Of a stretch of 64,000 nucleotides of DNA, positions 1 through 10,724 are shown piece by piece. A program made the position numbers and the translations under genes. The notes below the pieces were generated by a model that worked only from the letters and a program-made list of their open reading frames with translations, did not search any database and was not told where the DNA came from. Location of the stretch: positions 45,063-109,062 of the forward strand of contig CAUJJP010000071.1 in assembly GCA_963205525.1 (NCBI GenBank), given 5' to 3'. Numbering within the stretch: the stretch's first letter is position 1; the number at the start of each line of letters is the position of its first letter. The stretch is from Pseudomonadota bacterium (GTDB taxonomy: Bacteria > Pseudomonadota > Gammaproteobacteria > Burkholderiales > Burkholderiaceae).

Positions 1-417
1 GCGCTGCGCTTCGGCGGGCGGGAAGAGGTCGCGGATGATGGCGCGCGACACCACCGTGCCCGCCCCCGACGCCAGCCCCTGCAAGGTGCGGAAGAAGACC
101 AGCGAGCCGATCGAGGTGGAGGTCGCGCAGCCCACCGAGGCAAGCGTGAACAGACCGATGCCCCAGAGGATGACGCGGCGCCGTCCGAAGCTGTCCGACA
201 GCGCGCCGTGGAACAGGTTCATGGCCGCGAAGCCGAACAGGTAGCTCGACAGCGTCTGCTGCATGTGCACCGGCGAGGCGCCCAGCGACTGCGCGATGCC
301 GGCAAATGCCGGCAGATAGGTGTCGATCGCAAACGGCCCGAGCATGCCCAGGCAGGCGAGCAGCACGGCCAGCGTCCAGCGCGGTCCGCGCCAGAGGGTG
401 GCAGCGTCAGGGTGCAT
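1..417 (-). CDS. MFS drug-resistance transporter, Bcr/CflA-like (N-terminal part, runs off left edge)
   Basis: Only the first 139 residues are present. They show the start of a 12-TM major facilitator: a hydrophobic first helix, the FAIDTYLPAF segment typical of Bcr/CflA (DHA1) exporters, and the loop 2-3 signature GALSDSFGRRRV, a good match to MFS motif A. Members of the family expel small molecules such as chloramphenicol, bicyclomycin or sulfonamides by proton antiport in the inner membrane. The substrate cannot be told from this fragment. The ATG at 415-417 is preceded at 14 bases by a -10-like TAAAAT. Family call is firm, specificity is not. Confidence 0.82.
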   Translation of the reverse strand, partial: MHPDAATLWRGPRWTLAVLLACLGMLGPFAIDTYLPAFAGIAQSLGASPVHMQQTLSSYLFGFAAMNLFHGALSDSFGRRRVILWGIGLFTLASVGCATSTSIGSLVFFRTLQGLASGAGTVVSRAIIRDLFPPAEAQR

Positions 418-468
418 ACGGGTAAACCCGCATTTTAGACCGCAACCGTCTCCTGCGCCGACGCAAAG

Positions 469-930
469 TCAAAGCCAGCGCCTCACCCTCGCCCGATAGC
501 GTTCGAACTCCGCGCCGAAGCGCGCGTGCAGGGCGCGTTCCTCGGGCTTGATCTGGAACTGCGTCATCCAGGCGCAGAAGACCGCGACCGCAAGCAGGCC
601 CAACGGGTCGGCCCACCACAGCACCAGGGCCAGCAGCAGCAGCGCCAGGCCGAGGTACATGGGGTTGCGCGTGAGGCGGTAGACGCCTGCGCTGACCACC
701 GTGCGCGCGCGCTGCGGGGCGAGCGGATTGACGGTGGTGCGGGCCTGCCGGAACGCCAGCACGCCGCCCAGCGCGACGCCCGCGCCGGCCAGCGCCAGCC
801 CTGCGGCCAGCCAGCGGTGGCCGCTGAACGCCAGCCGCGGCCCCGGCAGCACGAGCGCTGCCGCCACCACCGCGAGCGCGCAGACCAGCCAGACCGCCAG
901 CGGCGGGACCTTCAGTTCGAGCCAGTTCAC
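469..930 (-). CDS. Isoprenylcysteine carboxyl methyltransferase (ICMT)-like membrane methyltransferase
   Basis: A 153-residue membrane protein with about four hydrophobic segments. The C-terminal half carries the ICMT/phospholipid methyltransferase hallmarks: RNPMYLG at about residues 88-94, then PEERAL, a conserved FG..F..Y spacing and the terminal VRRWL. Such proteins transfer a methyl group from SAM at the membrane. In bacteria, where prenyl-cysteine is absent, the substrate is generally unknown. The start is GTG at 928-930 with GGAG about 8 bases upstream. It lies downstream of rnpB on the same strand, about 80 bases away, and could be read from the rnpB promoter or its own. Confidence 0.8.
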   Translation of the reverse strand: MNWLELKVPPLAVWLVCALAVVAAALVLPGPRLAFSGHRWLAAGLALAGAGVALGGVLAFRQARTTVNPLAPQRARTVVSAGVYRLTRNPMYLGLALLLLALVLWWADPLGLLAVAVFCAWMTQFQIKPEERALHARFGAEFERYRARVRRWL

Positions 931-1008
931 GGGCCTGCTCCTTCAAGACCTTGGCGGCGCGCCGTCCGGCCTCGACCGGCACCGGGCGGCGGCCCGAAAA
1001 ATATGTGT

Positions 1009-1484
1009 GAAGTCGGCCGATAGGCCGGATTCTGTGCGGCCGCACCCTCTTGCGAAGGGCTGCCGTGACCGCCATTCCTCTGGGCCGGGGGTCGCCCGCC
1101 CGGCTCGGTGCCACCTACCCGCACGCTCGCCCCGGGCCGGGGCTCTGATCGGTGCGGACGCTGCCGCATCGAACGTCGCGTGCCTATTTGGTGTTGCTGC
1201 GCGTAGAGATTGCCCGTTTCACCCCGGACGGGCCTTGCCCGCCCGGGGTGGCTATGTGATCCCGGGCTTGCGCCCGGGCCCGTGCGGCTTGCGCCGCACG
1301 GGCCGCCGGCTGACGCCGGCATCCCATAGAACACCCTGGGCGAACCCGCCCGGACTCGTCTCTGTTGCTCTAATCCTCACCTCACGGTGGACAGCCGTTA
1401 GCTGCTACGCTGCCCTGTGCAGTCCGGACCTTCCTCCAGCGCGACCTTTCGGTGCCATGCGCCAGCGGCGGTCTGGCCGACTTC
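1009..1484 (-). ncRNA. rnpB: RNase P RNA (bacterial type A) with enlarged P12-side domain
   Basis: This is the catalytic RNA of RNase P, which removes 5' leaders from tRNA precursors. The 5' end GAAGTCGGCC pairs with the 3' end GGCCGACTTC to form P1. Conserved blocks read in order on the minus strand: AGGAAGGTCCGGACTGCACAGGGCAG, CAACAGAGACGAGTC, CACCAAATAGG, GCGGGTAGG, AGAGGAATGG and CAGAATCCGGCCTATCGG. At about 476 nt it is longer than the usual 350-400 nt. The excess is a three-hairpin insert at 1252-1329 plus a long GC hairpin at 1220-1250. The core block has G where most family members have A (GAGGAAGG for GAGGAAAG). A T-run at 997-1001 follows the 3' end. End positions are good to a few bases. 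Confidence 0.95.
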
Positions 1485-1492
1485 ACGATTTG

Positions 1493-1498
1493 ATTATC
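1493..1498 (-). promoter_or_regulatory. Probable -10 element of the rnpB promoter
   Basis: On the minus strand GATAAT ends 8 bases before the RNase P RNA 5' end, the right distance for a sigma-70 -10 box. No convincing -35 hexamer is visible. The element lies immediately upstream of the divergent cysK start codon. Confidence 0.5.
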
Positions 1499-1511
1499 CC
1501 TGGAGACCCGA

Positions 1512-2429
1512 ATGAAGGCCGAAAACATCCTCGCCACCATCGGCAACACGCCGCACATCCGCATGCAGCGCCTCTTTGGTGACGCCGAGGTCTGGATCAA
1601 GTCCGAGCGCGCCAACCCCGGCGGCTCGATCAAGGACCGCATCGCGCTGGCGATGGTGGAGGACGCCGAACAGCGCGGCCTGCTGCGCCCGGGCGGCACC
1701 ATCATCGAGCCGACCTCCGGCAACACCGGCATCGGGCTGGCGATGGTGGCGGCGGTAAAGGGCTATCCGCTGGTGCTGGTGATGCCCGACAGCATGAGCG
1801 TGGAGCGCCGCCGCCTGATGCTGGCCTATGGCGCACGCTTCGAGCTCACGCCGCGCGCCCAGGGCATGAAGGGCGCGATCGCGAAGGCGCAGGAACTGGT
1901 GCAGGCCATCCCCGGCGCCTGGATGCCGCAGCAGTTCGACAACCCGGCCAACATCGACGTCCACGCGCGCACCACCGCGCGCGAGATCCTGAACGACTTT
2001 CCGCAGGGGCTGGACCTCATCATCACCGGGGTCGGCACCGGCGGCCACCTCAGCGGCTGCGCGCGCGTGCTCAAGACCGCCTGGCCGGCGCTGAAGGTGT
2101 TCGCGGTCGAGCCCAGCCAGTCGCCGGTGATCAGCGGCGGGCAGCCGGGGCCGCACCCGATCCAGGGCCTGGGCGCCGGCTTCATCCCCAAGAACCTGGA
2201 CACCGCGCTGCTGGACGGCGTGATCACGGTGGACGCCGAACCGGCGCGCGAGATGGCGCGCCGCTGCGCGCGCGAGGAGGGGTTGCTGGTGGGCATCTCC
2301 AGCGGCGCCACGCTGGCCGCGATCGCCGCCAAGCTGCCCGAACTGCCCGCCGGCACGCGTGTGCTCGGCTTCAACTACGACACCGGCGAGCGCTACCTGT
2401 CGGTGGAGGACTTCCTGCCGGCGCAGTAG
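1512..2429 (+). CDS. cysK: Cysteine synthase (O-acetylserine sulfhydrylase)
   Basis: A PLP enzyme that makes cysteine from O-acetylserine and sulfide in the cytoplasm. Within 305 residues it shows the N-terminal GNTPHIRM, the PLP-lysine loop PGGSIKDR, the substrate-binding [12 protein letters not shown], the phosphate-cradle [10 protein letters not shown] and the late GISSGAT. Length and the FIPKNLD segment fit CysK/CysM-type synthases; CysK is chosen over CysM with moderate confidence. The ATG has GGAG 7-10 bases upstream. The gene is divergent from rnpB with only 27 bases between the two 5' ends, so its promoter must overlap rnpB. Its last 37 bases overlap the end of htpX on the other strand. 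Confidence 0.92.
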   Translation: MKAENILATIGNTPHIRMQRLFGDAEVWIKSERANPGGSIKDRIALAMVEDAEQRGLLRPGGTIIEPTSGNTGIGLAMVAAVKGYPLVLVMPDSMSVERRRLMLAYGARFELTPRAQGMKGAIAKAQELVQAIPGAWMPQQFDNPANIDVHARTTAREILNDFPQGLDLIITGVGTGGHLSGCARVLKTAWPALKVFAVEPSQSPVISGGQPGPHPIQGLGAGFIPKNLDTALLDGVITVDAEPAREMARRCAREEGLLVGISSGATLAAIAAKLPELPAGTRVLGFNYDTGERYLSVEDFLPAQ

Positions 2430-3391
2430 AGACGGCCGACAACAGCAGGCGCGGCCGGCGCAGCAGCTGCGGCCCCCTGCCGCGCCGCACACGCCCGCCG
2501 CGGCACCGCGGGCTGCGCACAGCCCGCCTGCTGCAGCGCGCGGATGCGGTCCTCGATCGGCGGGTGGGTGGCCAGAAGTGCCATCACCCCGCCCTTGCCG
2601 CTGATGCCCATCGCCTCCACCGCGCGCGGCAGTTCTCCCGGCTGCAGCCCGCCCAGGCGCGCCAGGGCGTTGATCATGGGCTGCTTGCGGCCCAGCAGCT
2701 GGGCTGCGCCGGCGTCCGCACGGTACTCGCGCTGGCGCGAGAACCAGGCCACGATGAGCGCCGCCAGCACGCCCAGCAGCAGGTCCAGCACCAGCGTCGC
2801 TGCGTAGTAGCCGACACCCGGGCCTTCGTTCTGGTTGCGCAGCACGACGCGGTCGACGAAGTAGCCGATCACGCGCGAGAGGAAGACGACGAAGGTATTC
2901 ATCACGCCCTGGATGAGCGTCATCGTCACCATGTCGCCGTTGGCCACGTGCGCCACCTCGTGGCCGATCACCGCCTCCACCTCGTCGCGTGTCATGCCCT
3001 GCAGCAGCCCGGTGGAGACCGCCACCAGCGCGCTGTTGCGGAATGCGCCGGTGGCGAAGGCGTTCGCCGCGCCTTCGTAGATCGCGACCTCGGGCATGCC
3101 GATGCCGGCCTTGGTGGCGAAGCGCTCGACGGTGGCGACCAGCCAGCGGTGGGTGGGATCGCCGGAATCGTTGATGACCGCCGCACGCGTGCTCCACTTG
3201 GCCATCGGCTTGCTCATCAGCAGCGAGATGATGGCGCCGCCAAACCCCATCACGGCGGCGAAGCCCAGCAGCGCGCCCAGGTTCAGCCCGTTGGCCGTCA
3301 GGTAGCGATTCACGCCCAGCAGGCTGGCCACGACGCCCAGCACCAGCATCACGGCCAGGTTGGTGACGACGAACAAGACGATGCGCTTCAT
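2393..3391 (-). CDS. htpX: Inner-membrane zinc protease HtpX
   Basis: A membrane metalloprotease that degrades misfolded membrane proteins, working alongside FtsH. The 332-residue product starts [15 protein letters not shown] (first TM), has a second TM near residues 35-55, the zinc site HEVAH in [13 protein letters not shown], and further TM segments before [17 protein letters not shown], which supplies the third zinc ligand (Glu). The family usually ends soon after [11 protein letters not shown]. Here about 45 Ala/Pro/Arg-rich residues follow and overlap the 3' end of cysK, so the tail is probably non-conserved. The start at 3389-3391 is chosen over an upstream in-frame ATG because family homology begins there. 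Confidence 0.93.
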   Translation of the reverse strand: MKRIVLFVVTNLAVMLVLGVVASLLGVNRYLTANGLNLGALLGFAAVMGFGGAIISLLMSKPMAKWSTRAAVINDSGDPTHRWLVATVERFATKAGIGMPEVAIYEGAANAFATGAFRNSALVAVSTGLLQGMTRDEVEAVIGHEVAHVANGDMVTMTLIQGVMNTFVVFLSRVIGYFVDRVVLRNQNEGPGVGYYAATLVLDLLLGVLAALIVAWFSRQREYRADAGAAQLLGRKQPMINALARLGGLQPGELPRAVEAMGISGKGGVMALLATHPPIEDRIRALQQAGCAQPAVPRRACAARQGAAAAAPAAPAVVGRLYCAGRKSSTDR

Positions 3392-3511
3392 GGACCACGA
3401 ACTCCGAAGGCGCCGCGACGGGGGCACCCCTGCGGCCGATGTGGGGATGGGCGGGGCGGCTTCAAGATCGCCGCGACCCAGCCAGCGTCAAGCCCGACGT
3501 CAAGCCCGCCA

Positions 3512-4552
3512 TCAAGCGCGCAGCCGCACCTTCTGCGGATGGGTCTGCGGCAGCAGCTCGAAGCGCTGCGGGTGCGCACCCAGGAGCTTGGTGGAGGCGC
3601 CGCGCTTGCTCAGCAGCCCGGCGGCGCGCAGCCTCTCGGCCGCCACCCGCAGGTCCAGCGTCAGGCCCTGAGCCAGCTCGGGCAGTGCGGCGAGGATGGC
3701 GGCGGCGGCATCGGAGAGCGGCTCGGGCACGGCGGCTCGCACCGCGGCGGCTGCGGCAGCCGGCGACGGGGCTGTCGGTGACGCGGCCAGGGGTGGTGCT
3801 GCCGCGGGCGCTGCGGCGGGCGCCGCGCCGGTGCTCGCGCGGGTGCCCGTGCGGGCGCTCGTGCGGGCGCTCGTGGGGGTGCCCGTGCGGGCGCTCTCGC
3901 GGGCGCTCTTGCGTGGGCTGTCGGGCGCGGGCGGATTCGCCGCCGGCTCGGCTGCCGGTGCGGGCTCCTCGGCCGCTGCCGGCGCTGCCCGGGCAGCCGC
4001 AGGCGCGGCGACCGGTCCTGCGGCCTGCGGCCTGGGCGCCGCGCCCGCGCTCGCCTTTCTCGGTGCCGGCTTGGGCGCGGGCTTGGGCGCGGGCTTGAGC
4101 GCGGGCTTGAGCGCACTCTTCGCCGCCTCCGTCACCGGCGCCCGGTGCGCAAACACGGTGTAGGCGTCGTAGACCGCCTGCGTGGCTTCGCCGGTCTTGC
4201 CCTGCTGGCCGATGCCGACCACGCGGCAGCCCTTCTCGCGCAGGCGCAGCACCAGCGGCGCGAAGTCGGAATCCGAGGACGCGATGGCGACCAGATCGGG
4301 CCGCTCGCTGATCGCCAGATCCAGCGCGTCCACCGCCATCGCGATGTCGGTCGAGTTCTTGCCCGCCGCCAGGTTGACCACCGGGCGTATGCCCAGGCGC
4401 TTGAACAGCGCCTGGTGCTTGGCCGCCGACTCGGCGTTGCAGTAGGCCCGGCGCACGTGCAGCGCGCCGTGCTCGGCCAGCAGTGTCGCCACCGCCTGCT
4501 CCATGACGCCGACGCTGACGTTGTCGGCGTCGATCAGCAGCATCAGCTTCAT
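3512..4552 (-). CDS. NYN-domain (LabA/DUF88-type) putative RNA nuclease with Ala/Pro linker
   Basis: A 346-residue protein. Residues 1-145 form a NYN (PIN-like) domain with the metal-site acids in [23 protein letters not shown] and [11 protein letters not shown], so a metal-dependent RNase activity is likely. Residues about 150-275 are a low-complexity Ala/Pro/Lys/Thr linker encoded by two 12-bp tandem repeat blocks. The last 70 residues look like a small folded domain, possibly OST-HTH/LOTUS-like, which often accompanies NYN domains. The ATG overlaps the pyrC stop as ATGA, so translation is coupled to pyrC. The RNA target is unknown. Confidence 0.85.
   Translation of the reverse strand: MKLMLLIDADNVSVGVMEQAVATLLAEHGALHVRRAYCNAESAAKHQALFKRLGIRPVVNLAAGKNSTDIAMAVDALDLAISERPDLVAIASSDSDFAPLVLRLREKGCRVVGIGQQGKTGEATQAVYDAYTVFAHRAPVTEAAKSALKPALKPAPKPAPKPAPRKASAGAAPRPQAAGPVAAPAAARAAPAAAEEPAPAAEPAANPPAPDSPRKSARESARTGTPTSARTSARTGTRASTGAAPAAAPAAAPPLAASPTAPSPAAAAAAVRAAVPEPLSDAAAAILAALPELAQGLTLDLRVAAERLRAAGLLSKRGASTKLLGAHPQRFELLPQTHPQKVRLRA
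3836..3919. repeat. 12-bp tandem repeat block inside the NYN gene
   Basis: Seven imperfect units with consensus CGTGCGGGCGCT, each in phase with the reading frame (four residues per copy). They encode a Thr/Ser/Ala/Arg-rich part of the linker. The repetition is of coding minisatellite type and could vary in copy number between strains. Confidence 0.8.
4065..4112. repeat. 12-bp tandem repeat block encoding Lys-Pro-Ala-x linker
   Basis: Four units of GCGGGCTTGRGC, in frame, encoding a repeated KPA(L/P) tetrapeptide directly after the NYN domain. The basic, extended linker could contact RNA, which is inference from composition only. Confidence 0.85.
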
Positions 4553-5589
4553 ACGAGACTCCAGGCCAGGGTCTCGCCGCCGCACAGCGGCTTGATCTCG
4601 GTCTCGCCGAAAGGCAGCGTGGCCGGCAGCGTGCGCGGCTGGCGGCGCAGGCTGACCGTGCCGGTGTTGCGCGGCAGGCCGTAGAAGTCGGCGCCGTGGT
4701 GGCTGGCAAAGCCCTCCAGGCGGTGCAGCGCGCCCGCGGCCTCGAAGGCCTGGGCGTACAGCTCCAGCGCCGCCGGCGCGGTGTAGCAGCCGGCACCGCA
4801 GACGCTGGCCTCCTTCAGCGCCGCCGCATGAGGGGCGCTGTCGGTGCCGAGGAAGAACTTCGGGCTGCCGCCGGTGGCCGCGGCCACCAGCGCCTGGCGG
4901 TGCGGTTCGCGCTTGAGCACCGGCAGGCAGTACCAGTGCGGACGCAGCCCGCCGACGAACAGCGCGTTGCGGTTGAACAGCAGGTGGTGGGCGGTGATGG
5001 TGGCCGCGGTGTGGGCGTCGGCCGCCGCCACGTACTGCGCCGCCTCGCGCGTCGTGATGTGCTCGAAGACGACCTTGAGCGCCGGGAAGTCGCGCCGCAG
5101 CGGCGCCATCACGCGCTCGATGAAGACCGCCTCGCGGTCGAAGATGTCGACCTCGGGGTCGGTGACCTCGCCGTGCACCAGCAGCAGCAGACCGGCGCGC
5201 TGCATCGCCTCCAGCACCGGATGGATGCGCCGGATGTCGGTCACCCCGGCGTCGCTGTGCGTCGTCGCGCCCGCCGGGTAGAGCTTGCAGGCGACGATGC
5301 CCGCGGCCTGCGCGCGCGCCATCTCCTCGGGCGGCGTGTGGTCGGTCAGGTACAGCGTCATCAGTGGCTGGAAGTCGCGCCCCGGCCCCTGCGCCGGCCG
5401 GGCGGCCAGGATGCGCTCGCGGTAGGCCAGCGCCTGCTCGGTGCGGGTCACCGGCGGGCGCAGGTTGGGCATCACGATGGCGCGCGCGAACTGCGCCGCG
5501 CTGGCCGGCAGCACGGCCTGCAGCGCGGCGCCGTCGCGCAGGTGCAGGTGCCAGTCGTCGGGCCGGGTCAGGGTCAGGTGGTCGGTCAT
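4549..5589 (-). CDS. pyrC: Dihydroorotase
   Basis: Third step of pyrimidine synthesis: N-carbamoyl-aspartate to dihydroorotate. The 346 residues match the E. coli PyrC type in length and motifs: [10 protein letters not shown] (two zinc-binding His), MPNLRPP, the carbamylated lysine in [24 protein letters not shown] and FLGTDSAPH. It starts 13 bases after the end of the upstream ABC ATPase and its TGA overlaps the ATG of the NYN gene. It therefore sits in the middle of a leftward four-gene unit beginning with a LysR regulator. Confidence 0.95.
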   Translation of the reverse strand: MTDHLTLTRPDDWHLHLRDGAALQAVLPASAAQFARAIVMPNLRPPVTRTEQALAYRERILAARPAQGPGRDFQPLMTLYLTDHTPPEEMARAQAAGIVACKLYPAGATTHSDAGVTDIRRIHPVLEAMQRAGLLLLVHGEVTDPEVDIFDREAVFIERVMAPLRRDFPALKVVFEHITTREAAQYVAAADAHTAATITAHHLLFNRNALFVGGLRPHWYCLPVLKREPHRQALVAAATGGSPKFFLGTDSAPHAAALKEASVCGAGCYTAPAALELYAQAFEAAGALHRLEGFASHHGADFYGLPRNTGTVSLRRQPRTLPATLPFGETEIKPLCGGETLAWSLV

Positions 5590-5602
5590 GGCTTCATCGG
5601 CC

Positions 5603-6333
<731 letters not shown>

Positions 6334-6337
<4 letters not shown>

Positions 6338-7269
6338 GGCTGCGCTCCGGCGCCGGCCTGCGCCTGCAGGTCCGTCCACAGGCGCTGCGCCGCCGTCTCC
6401 GGGTGACGCGCGGCACCCGCGCGCTCGCGGTAGATGCGCACGTCCATCGTCAGCTCGTAGCCCTCGCTGGGGGCGGCGGCGGGCGCGAGCCGGCCCTGGC
6501 GCAGCTCGTCGCGCACCGCGCTGTGCGGCAAGAAGGCGATGCCGTGGCCTTCGAGCGCCATCGCCTTCAGGCCCTCGGCCATGTCGGTCTCGTAGATCGC
6601 GTCCAGGGTGGTCTGCGGCGGGTGTTGCTTGAGCATGAGTTCGACCAGCTGTGCCATGTAGGCCGCCGGGCTGTAGGCCAGGAAAGGAGTGCGCTCGCCG
6701 CGCCGGCCGGGCAGCGTGAAGCTGGCGCGGCCGTCCAGCGCGCGTGCGTAGGGCGCCAGGGTCTCGCAGCACAGGCTGAGCATCTCGTAGCGATCGGGCG
6801 GCAGTTGCAGGGGCTGTGCCGGGTGGTGGTAGGCGATCAGCAGCTCGCAGCCGCCCTCGGTCAGGCGCAGCACCGCGTCGTGCACGTTGAGCGCGATCAG
6901 GCGGCTGCGCACGGCGCCGAAGCTGGCGCGCAGCTCGGCCAGCCAGTGCGGGAAGAAGGTGAAGGCCAGGGTGTGCGGGACCGCGAACTCGATCGTGTCC
7001 TGCCCCGCCACCTGGTGGCTGCGCATGGTGTTGCGCGCCGTGTGCAAGTGCCCCAGGATCTCCAGCGCCTGCTCGCGCAGGGTCTCGCCGGCCTTCGTGA
7101 GCCGCGTGGGGTAGGAGGAGCGGTCGACGAGGTCTATCCCCGCCCAGGCCTCCAGCGCCTGGATGCGGCGCGAGAACGCCGGCTGCGTGACGTGGCGCAG
7201 CTGCGCCGATCGGCTGAAGCTGCGCGTCTCGGCCAGGCTCACGAAGTCTTCCAGCCACTTGGTTTCCAC
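6334..7269 (-). CDS. LysR-family transcriptional regulator
   Basis: A 311-residue LTTR. The N-terminal winged helix is clear ([19 protein letters not shown], then [15 protein letters not shown]), followed by a co-inducer domain from about residue 90. It is first in a leftward unit and its TGA overlaps the ATG of the amino-acid ABC ATPase, so that gene or the linked transporter is the likely target. The start is GTG at 7267-7269 with a -10-like TAGACT 8 bases upstream. It is divergent from the HlyD-type gene with 99 bases between. Inducer unknown. Confidence 0.9.
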
Positions 7270-7356
7270 GGGGCGCGAGTCTACGCGTAGGCCTTGCGGA
7301 CCCGAGCCGGCGCCGGTCCGCCCGGGCCCTGCCGCGAAGCCCTGCGCACCGGGTGG

Positions 7357-7362
7357 AACAAT
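7357..7362 (+). promoter_or_regulatory. -10-like element 6 bases before the HlyD-family start
   Basis: AACAAT followed by GGCCGC and then ATG at 7369. The spacing would place the transcription start at or next to the start codon. No Shine-Dalgarno sequence intervenes and no good -35 is seen. Confidence 0.4.
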
Positions 7363-7368
7363 GGCCGC

Positions 7369-8655
7369 ATGAAGCGACGCCCTTGGATGCTGCCGGCCCT
7401 GGCCTTGCCGCTGGCGCTGCTGCTGGCCTGGGCGGCCTGGCGCGCACCGGCGGTGGCAGCCCTGCAGCCCGAAAGCGGCACCCTGGTACGCAGCCTGCAG
7501 TTCAGCGCGCGCGTGGCGTCGCGCTCCAGCGTCGAGGTCGGCGCCACCCTGACCGGCCGCGTCGCCGAGGTGCTGGTGCGCGAGGGCGCACAGGTCGGCG
7601 CCGGCGCCGCCTTGCTGCGGCTGGAAGATGCCGAGGCGCGCGCCGCACTGGCGCAGGCGCAGGCGCTGCTGGCACAGGCGCGGGCGGCGCAGGCCGGGGC
7701 CGGCGGGGCGCGGCTGCGCGCCGCCGACGCCCAGCTGGCGCAGGCGCGCGCCCAGCAGCTGGCCGCCCTGGCCGAGCAGCGGCGCAGCGCCGAGCTGGTG
7801 GCGCGCGGCTTCCTGAGCCCCTCACGCGGCGACGAGGCCGGCCGCGCGCTGGCGGTGGCCGAGGCCCAGCTGGAGGCCGCGCGCGTCCAGCACGCCGCCC
7901 TGGGCACCGGCGGCAGCGAGCGCGCGCTGGCCGACGCCCAGGTGGCGGCGGCGCAGGCGGCGCTGGCACTGGCGCAGGAGCGGCTGGCACAGACCGTGGT
8001 CCGCGCGCCCGCCGCGGCGCGCGTGCTGCAGCGCAGCGTGGAGCCTGGCCAGGTGGTGCAGCCGGGGCGCGCCCTGCTCTGGCTGGCACTGGACGGCCCG
8101 CTGGAGCTGGTGGCGCAGGTCGACGAGCGCTTCCTCGCCGAGCTCGCGGTCGGCCAGCCGGCGCGGGTGCAGGCCGACGCCTTCCCGGCCCAACCCTTCG
8201 ACGCCCGCCTGCAACGCATCGCGCCTCATGTGGACGCGCAGCGCGGCGCGATCGACCTGCACTTCAGCCTGGACACGGTGCCGCCCTTTCTGCGCGAGGA
8301 CATGACGCTGGCGCTGGCGGTGGTCACGGCGCGCCGCGAGCACGCACGGCTGCTGCCGCTGGCGGCGCTGCGCGGCGGTGGCGGTGGCGATGGCGAGGTC
8401 TGGGTCGTCGCCGACGGCCGCATCGAGTCGCGCAAGCTCAAGCTCGGCCTGCGCTCGGCGACGCAGGTCGAGGTGCTCGCCGGGATGGCGGACGACGACT
8501 GGGTGGTGCTGGGCAAGGCCCCGCCGCCGGGCAGCCGGGCGCGTGCGGTGGCGGCCGATGCGGCGGCGCTGCGCGCTGGCAGCAGCGGTGGCAGCGGTGG
8601 CAGCGGTGGCGACGCAGGCGACGGTGCGGCGCTCAGCGAGGCGGTCGGACGCTGA
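7369..8655 (+). CDS. HlyD/MacA-type periplasmic adaptor subunit of an ABC exporter
   Basis: A 428-residue membrane-fusion protein. Residues 1-30 hold an N-terminal TM anchor ([15 protein letters not shown]). A lipoyl half-motif follows ([21 protein letters not shown]), then a long Ala/Gln-rich coiled-coil hairpin at about residues 80-215, the second lipoyl half and beta-barrel segments. The C-terminal tail contains a Gly-Ser stretch encoded by 9-bp repeats near 8582-8610. It is followed 8 bases later by an FtsX-type permease and then an ATPase, giving a MacA-MacB-like arrangement with permease and ATPase on separate chains. No outer-membrane channel gene is adjacent. Confidence 0.88.
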   Translation: MKRRPWMLPALALPLALLLAWAAWRAPAVAALQPESGTLVRSLQFSARVASRSSVEVGATLTGRVAEVLVREGAQVGAGAALLRLEDAEARAALAQAQALLAQARAAQAGAGGARLRAADAQLAQARAQQLAALAEQRRSAELVARGFLSPSRGDEAGRALAVAEAQLEAARVQHAALGTGGSERALADAQVAAAQAALALAQERLAQTVVRAPAAARVLQRSVEPGQVVQPGRALLWLALDGPLELVAQVDERFLAELAVGQPARVQADAFPAQPFDARLQRIAPHVDAQRGAIDLHFSLDTVPPFLREDMTLALAVVTARREHARLLPLAALRGGGGGDGEVWVVADGRIESRKLKLGLRSATQVEVLAGMADDDWVVLGKAPPPGSRARAVAADAAALRAGSSGGSGGSGGDAGDGAALSEAVGR

Positions 8656-8663
8656 GTTCAGCG

Positions 8664-9875
8664 ATGTGGGCCTTCGAACGCCGGGTCGCGCTGCGCTTTC
8701 TGCGCGAGGGGCGCATGCAGTCGCTGCTCATCCTGACCGGCGTCGCCGCCGGGGTGGCGGTGGTGACCTATATCTCCGCCCTCATCTCCGGCCTGCAGGC
8801 CAGCACCCTGGAGCGCACCCTGGGCGCGCAGCCGCACCTGAGCATCCGCGTGCGCGACGAGACGCCGCAGCTCGCGCCGCCACCGGGCACGCTGGCGCTG
8901 GACCGCGTGCAGCCGCGCGCGCAGCGCCAGCGCTCGATCGCCGACTGGCCGGCACTCGCGCAGGCGCTGCTGCAAAGACCCGGCGTGCAGGCGGTGTCGC
9001 CCATGGTCAGCGCCGCCGGCCTGGCCTTGCGCGGCAGCGCCTCGGCCTCGGTGTCGGTGTCCGGCATCGAGCTCGACCGCTACGACCGCATCGTCCAGCT
9101 GCGCGCCAAGGTGGTGGCAGGACAGGCAAGGTTGGGGCCGGGCGAGGCCATCATCGGCCGCCAGCTCGCCGCCGACCTGGCGCTGGCGGTGGGGGATCGC
9201 TTCACCCTGCGCACCGGCGAGCTGGACACGCCGCTGCGCGTCACCGCCCTGGTGGACCTGGGCGCGCGCGAGCTCAACCGGCGCAGCGTCTACCTGGCGC
9301 TGCGCAGCGCGCAAAGCCTGAGCGGCCTGCCCGGCGGCGCGACCAGCCTGGACCTGCGGCTGGACCAGGTCTGGGGCGCCGACGCCCTGGCGGCCCAGCT
9401 CGCGGCGCAGCTGCCCTACGAGGTGGAGGGCTGGCAGCAGGCGAACGCGCAGCTCGTGTCGGCGCTGAACGCGCAGTCCATCAGCACCGGCATCGTGCGC
9501 GCGGTGGTCGCCGTGGTGGTGGTGCTGGGCATCGCCAGCGTGCTCGTCGTCTCGGTGGTGCAAAAGCAGCGCGAGATCGGCATCCTGCGCGCGATGGGCG
9601 CCAGCCGCGCCCAGGTGCAGCGCGTGTTCCTGCTCCAGGGGGCGCTGGTCGGCGCCGTCGGCTCGGTGCTCGGGGTGGCGCTGGCGGCGCTGCTGATCGC
9701 CGCCTTCACCCGCTTCGTGAAGGGCAGCGACGGCCTGCCGCTGTTCGCCATCGCGCTGCCGCTCGACCTGAGCCTGCGCATCGCCGTCGCCGCCACCCTG
9801 GCCGGCGTGCTGGCGGCGGTGGCGCCGGCGCGCCGCGCCGCCGCGCTCGACCCGGCACAGGCGATCCGGCTGTGA
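8664..9875 (+). CDS. MacB/FtsX-type ABC transporter permease
   Basis: A 403-residue permease with one N-terminal TM ([20 protein letters not shown]), a large periplasmic MacB-PCD-like domain at about residues 45-270, and three C-terminal TMs including the FtsX segment [19 protein letters not shown]. Such permeases export or mechanically shuttle lipids, lipoproteins or peptides rather than importing. The TGA overlaps a possible GTG start of the ATPase gene (GTGA). Substrate unknown; LolCDE-like lipoprotein release is possible but the adaptor upstream fits an exporter better. Confidence 0.88.
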   Translation: MWAFERRVALRFLREGRMQSLLILTGVAAGVAVVTYISALISGLQASTLERTLGAQPHLSIRVRDETPQLAPPPGTLALDRVQPRAQRQRSIADWPALAQALLQRPGVQAVSPMVSAAGLALRGSASASVSVSGIELDRYDRIVQLRAKVVAGQARLGPGEAIIGRQLAADLALAVGDRFTLRTGELDTPLRVTALVDLGARELNRRSVYLALRSAQSLSGLPGGATSLDLRLDQVWGADALAAQLAAQLPYEVEGWQQANAQLVSALNAQSISTGIVRAVVAVVVVLGIASVLVVSVVQKQREIGILRAMGASRAQVQRVFLLQGALVGAVGSVLGVALAALLIAAFTRFVKGSDGLPLFAIALPLDLSLRIAVAATLAGVLAAVAPARRAAALDPAQAIRL

Positions 9876-9934
9876 GCGCGCCGGGCAGCCCCCAAGCGCT
9901 CACGCCGAAGCCCTTCGAGGGCGAAGGTGACCTG

Positions 9935-10714
<780 letters not shown>

Positions 10715-10724
10715 AGCAAGGCCC

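Noticed and set aside
1494..3398. 634-codon minus-strand frame over cysK and htpX
   Set aside because: Shadow of htpX and cysK in another frame; Arg/Gly/His-rich with no recognisable domain.
3836..4112. CRISPR array
   Set aside because: The repeats are contiguous 12-mers in frame within a coding region, with no spacers and no cas genes nearby.
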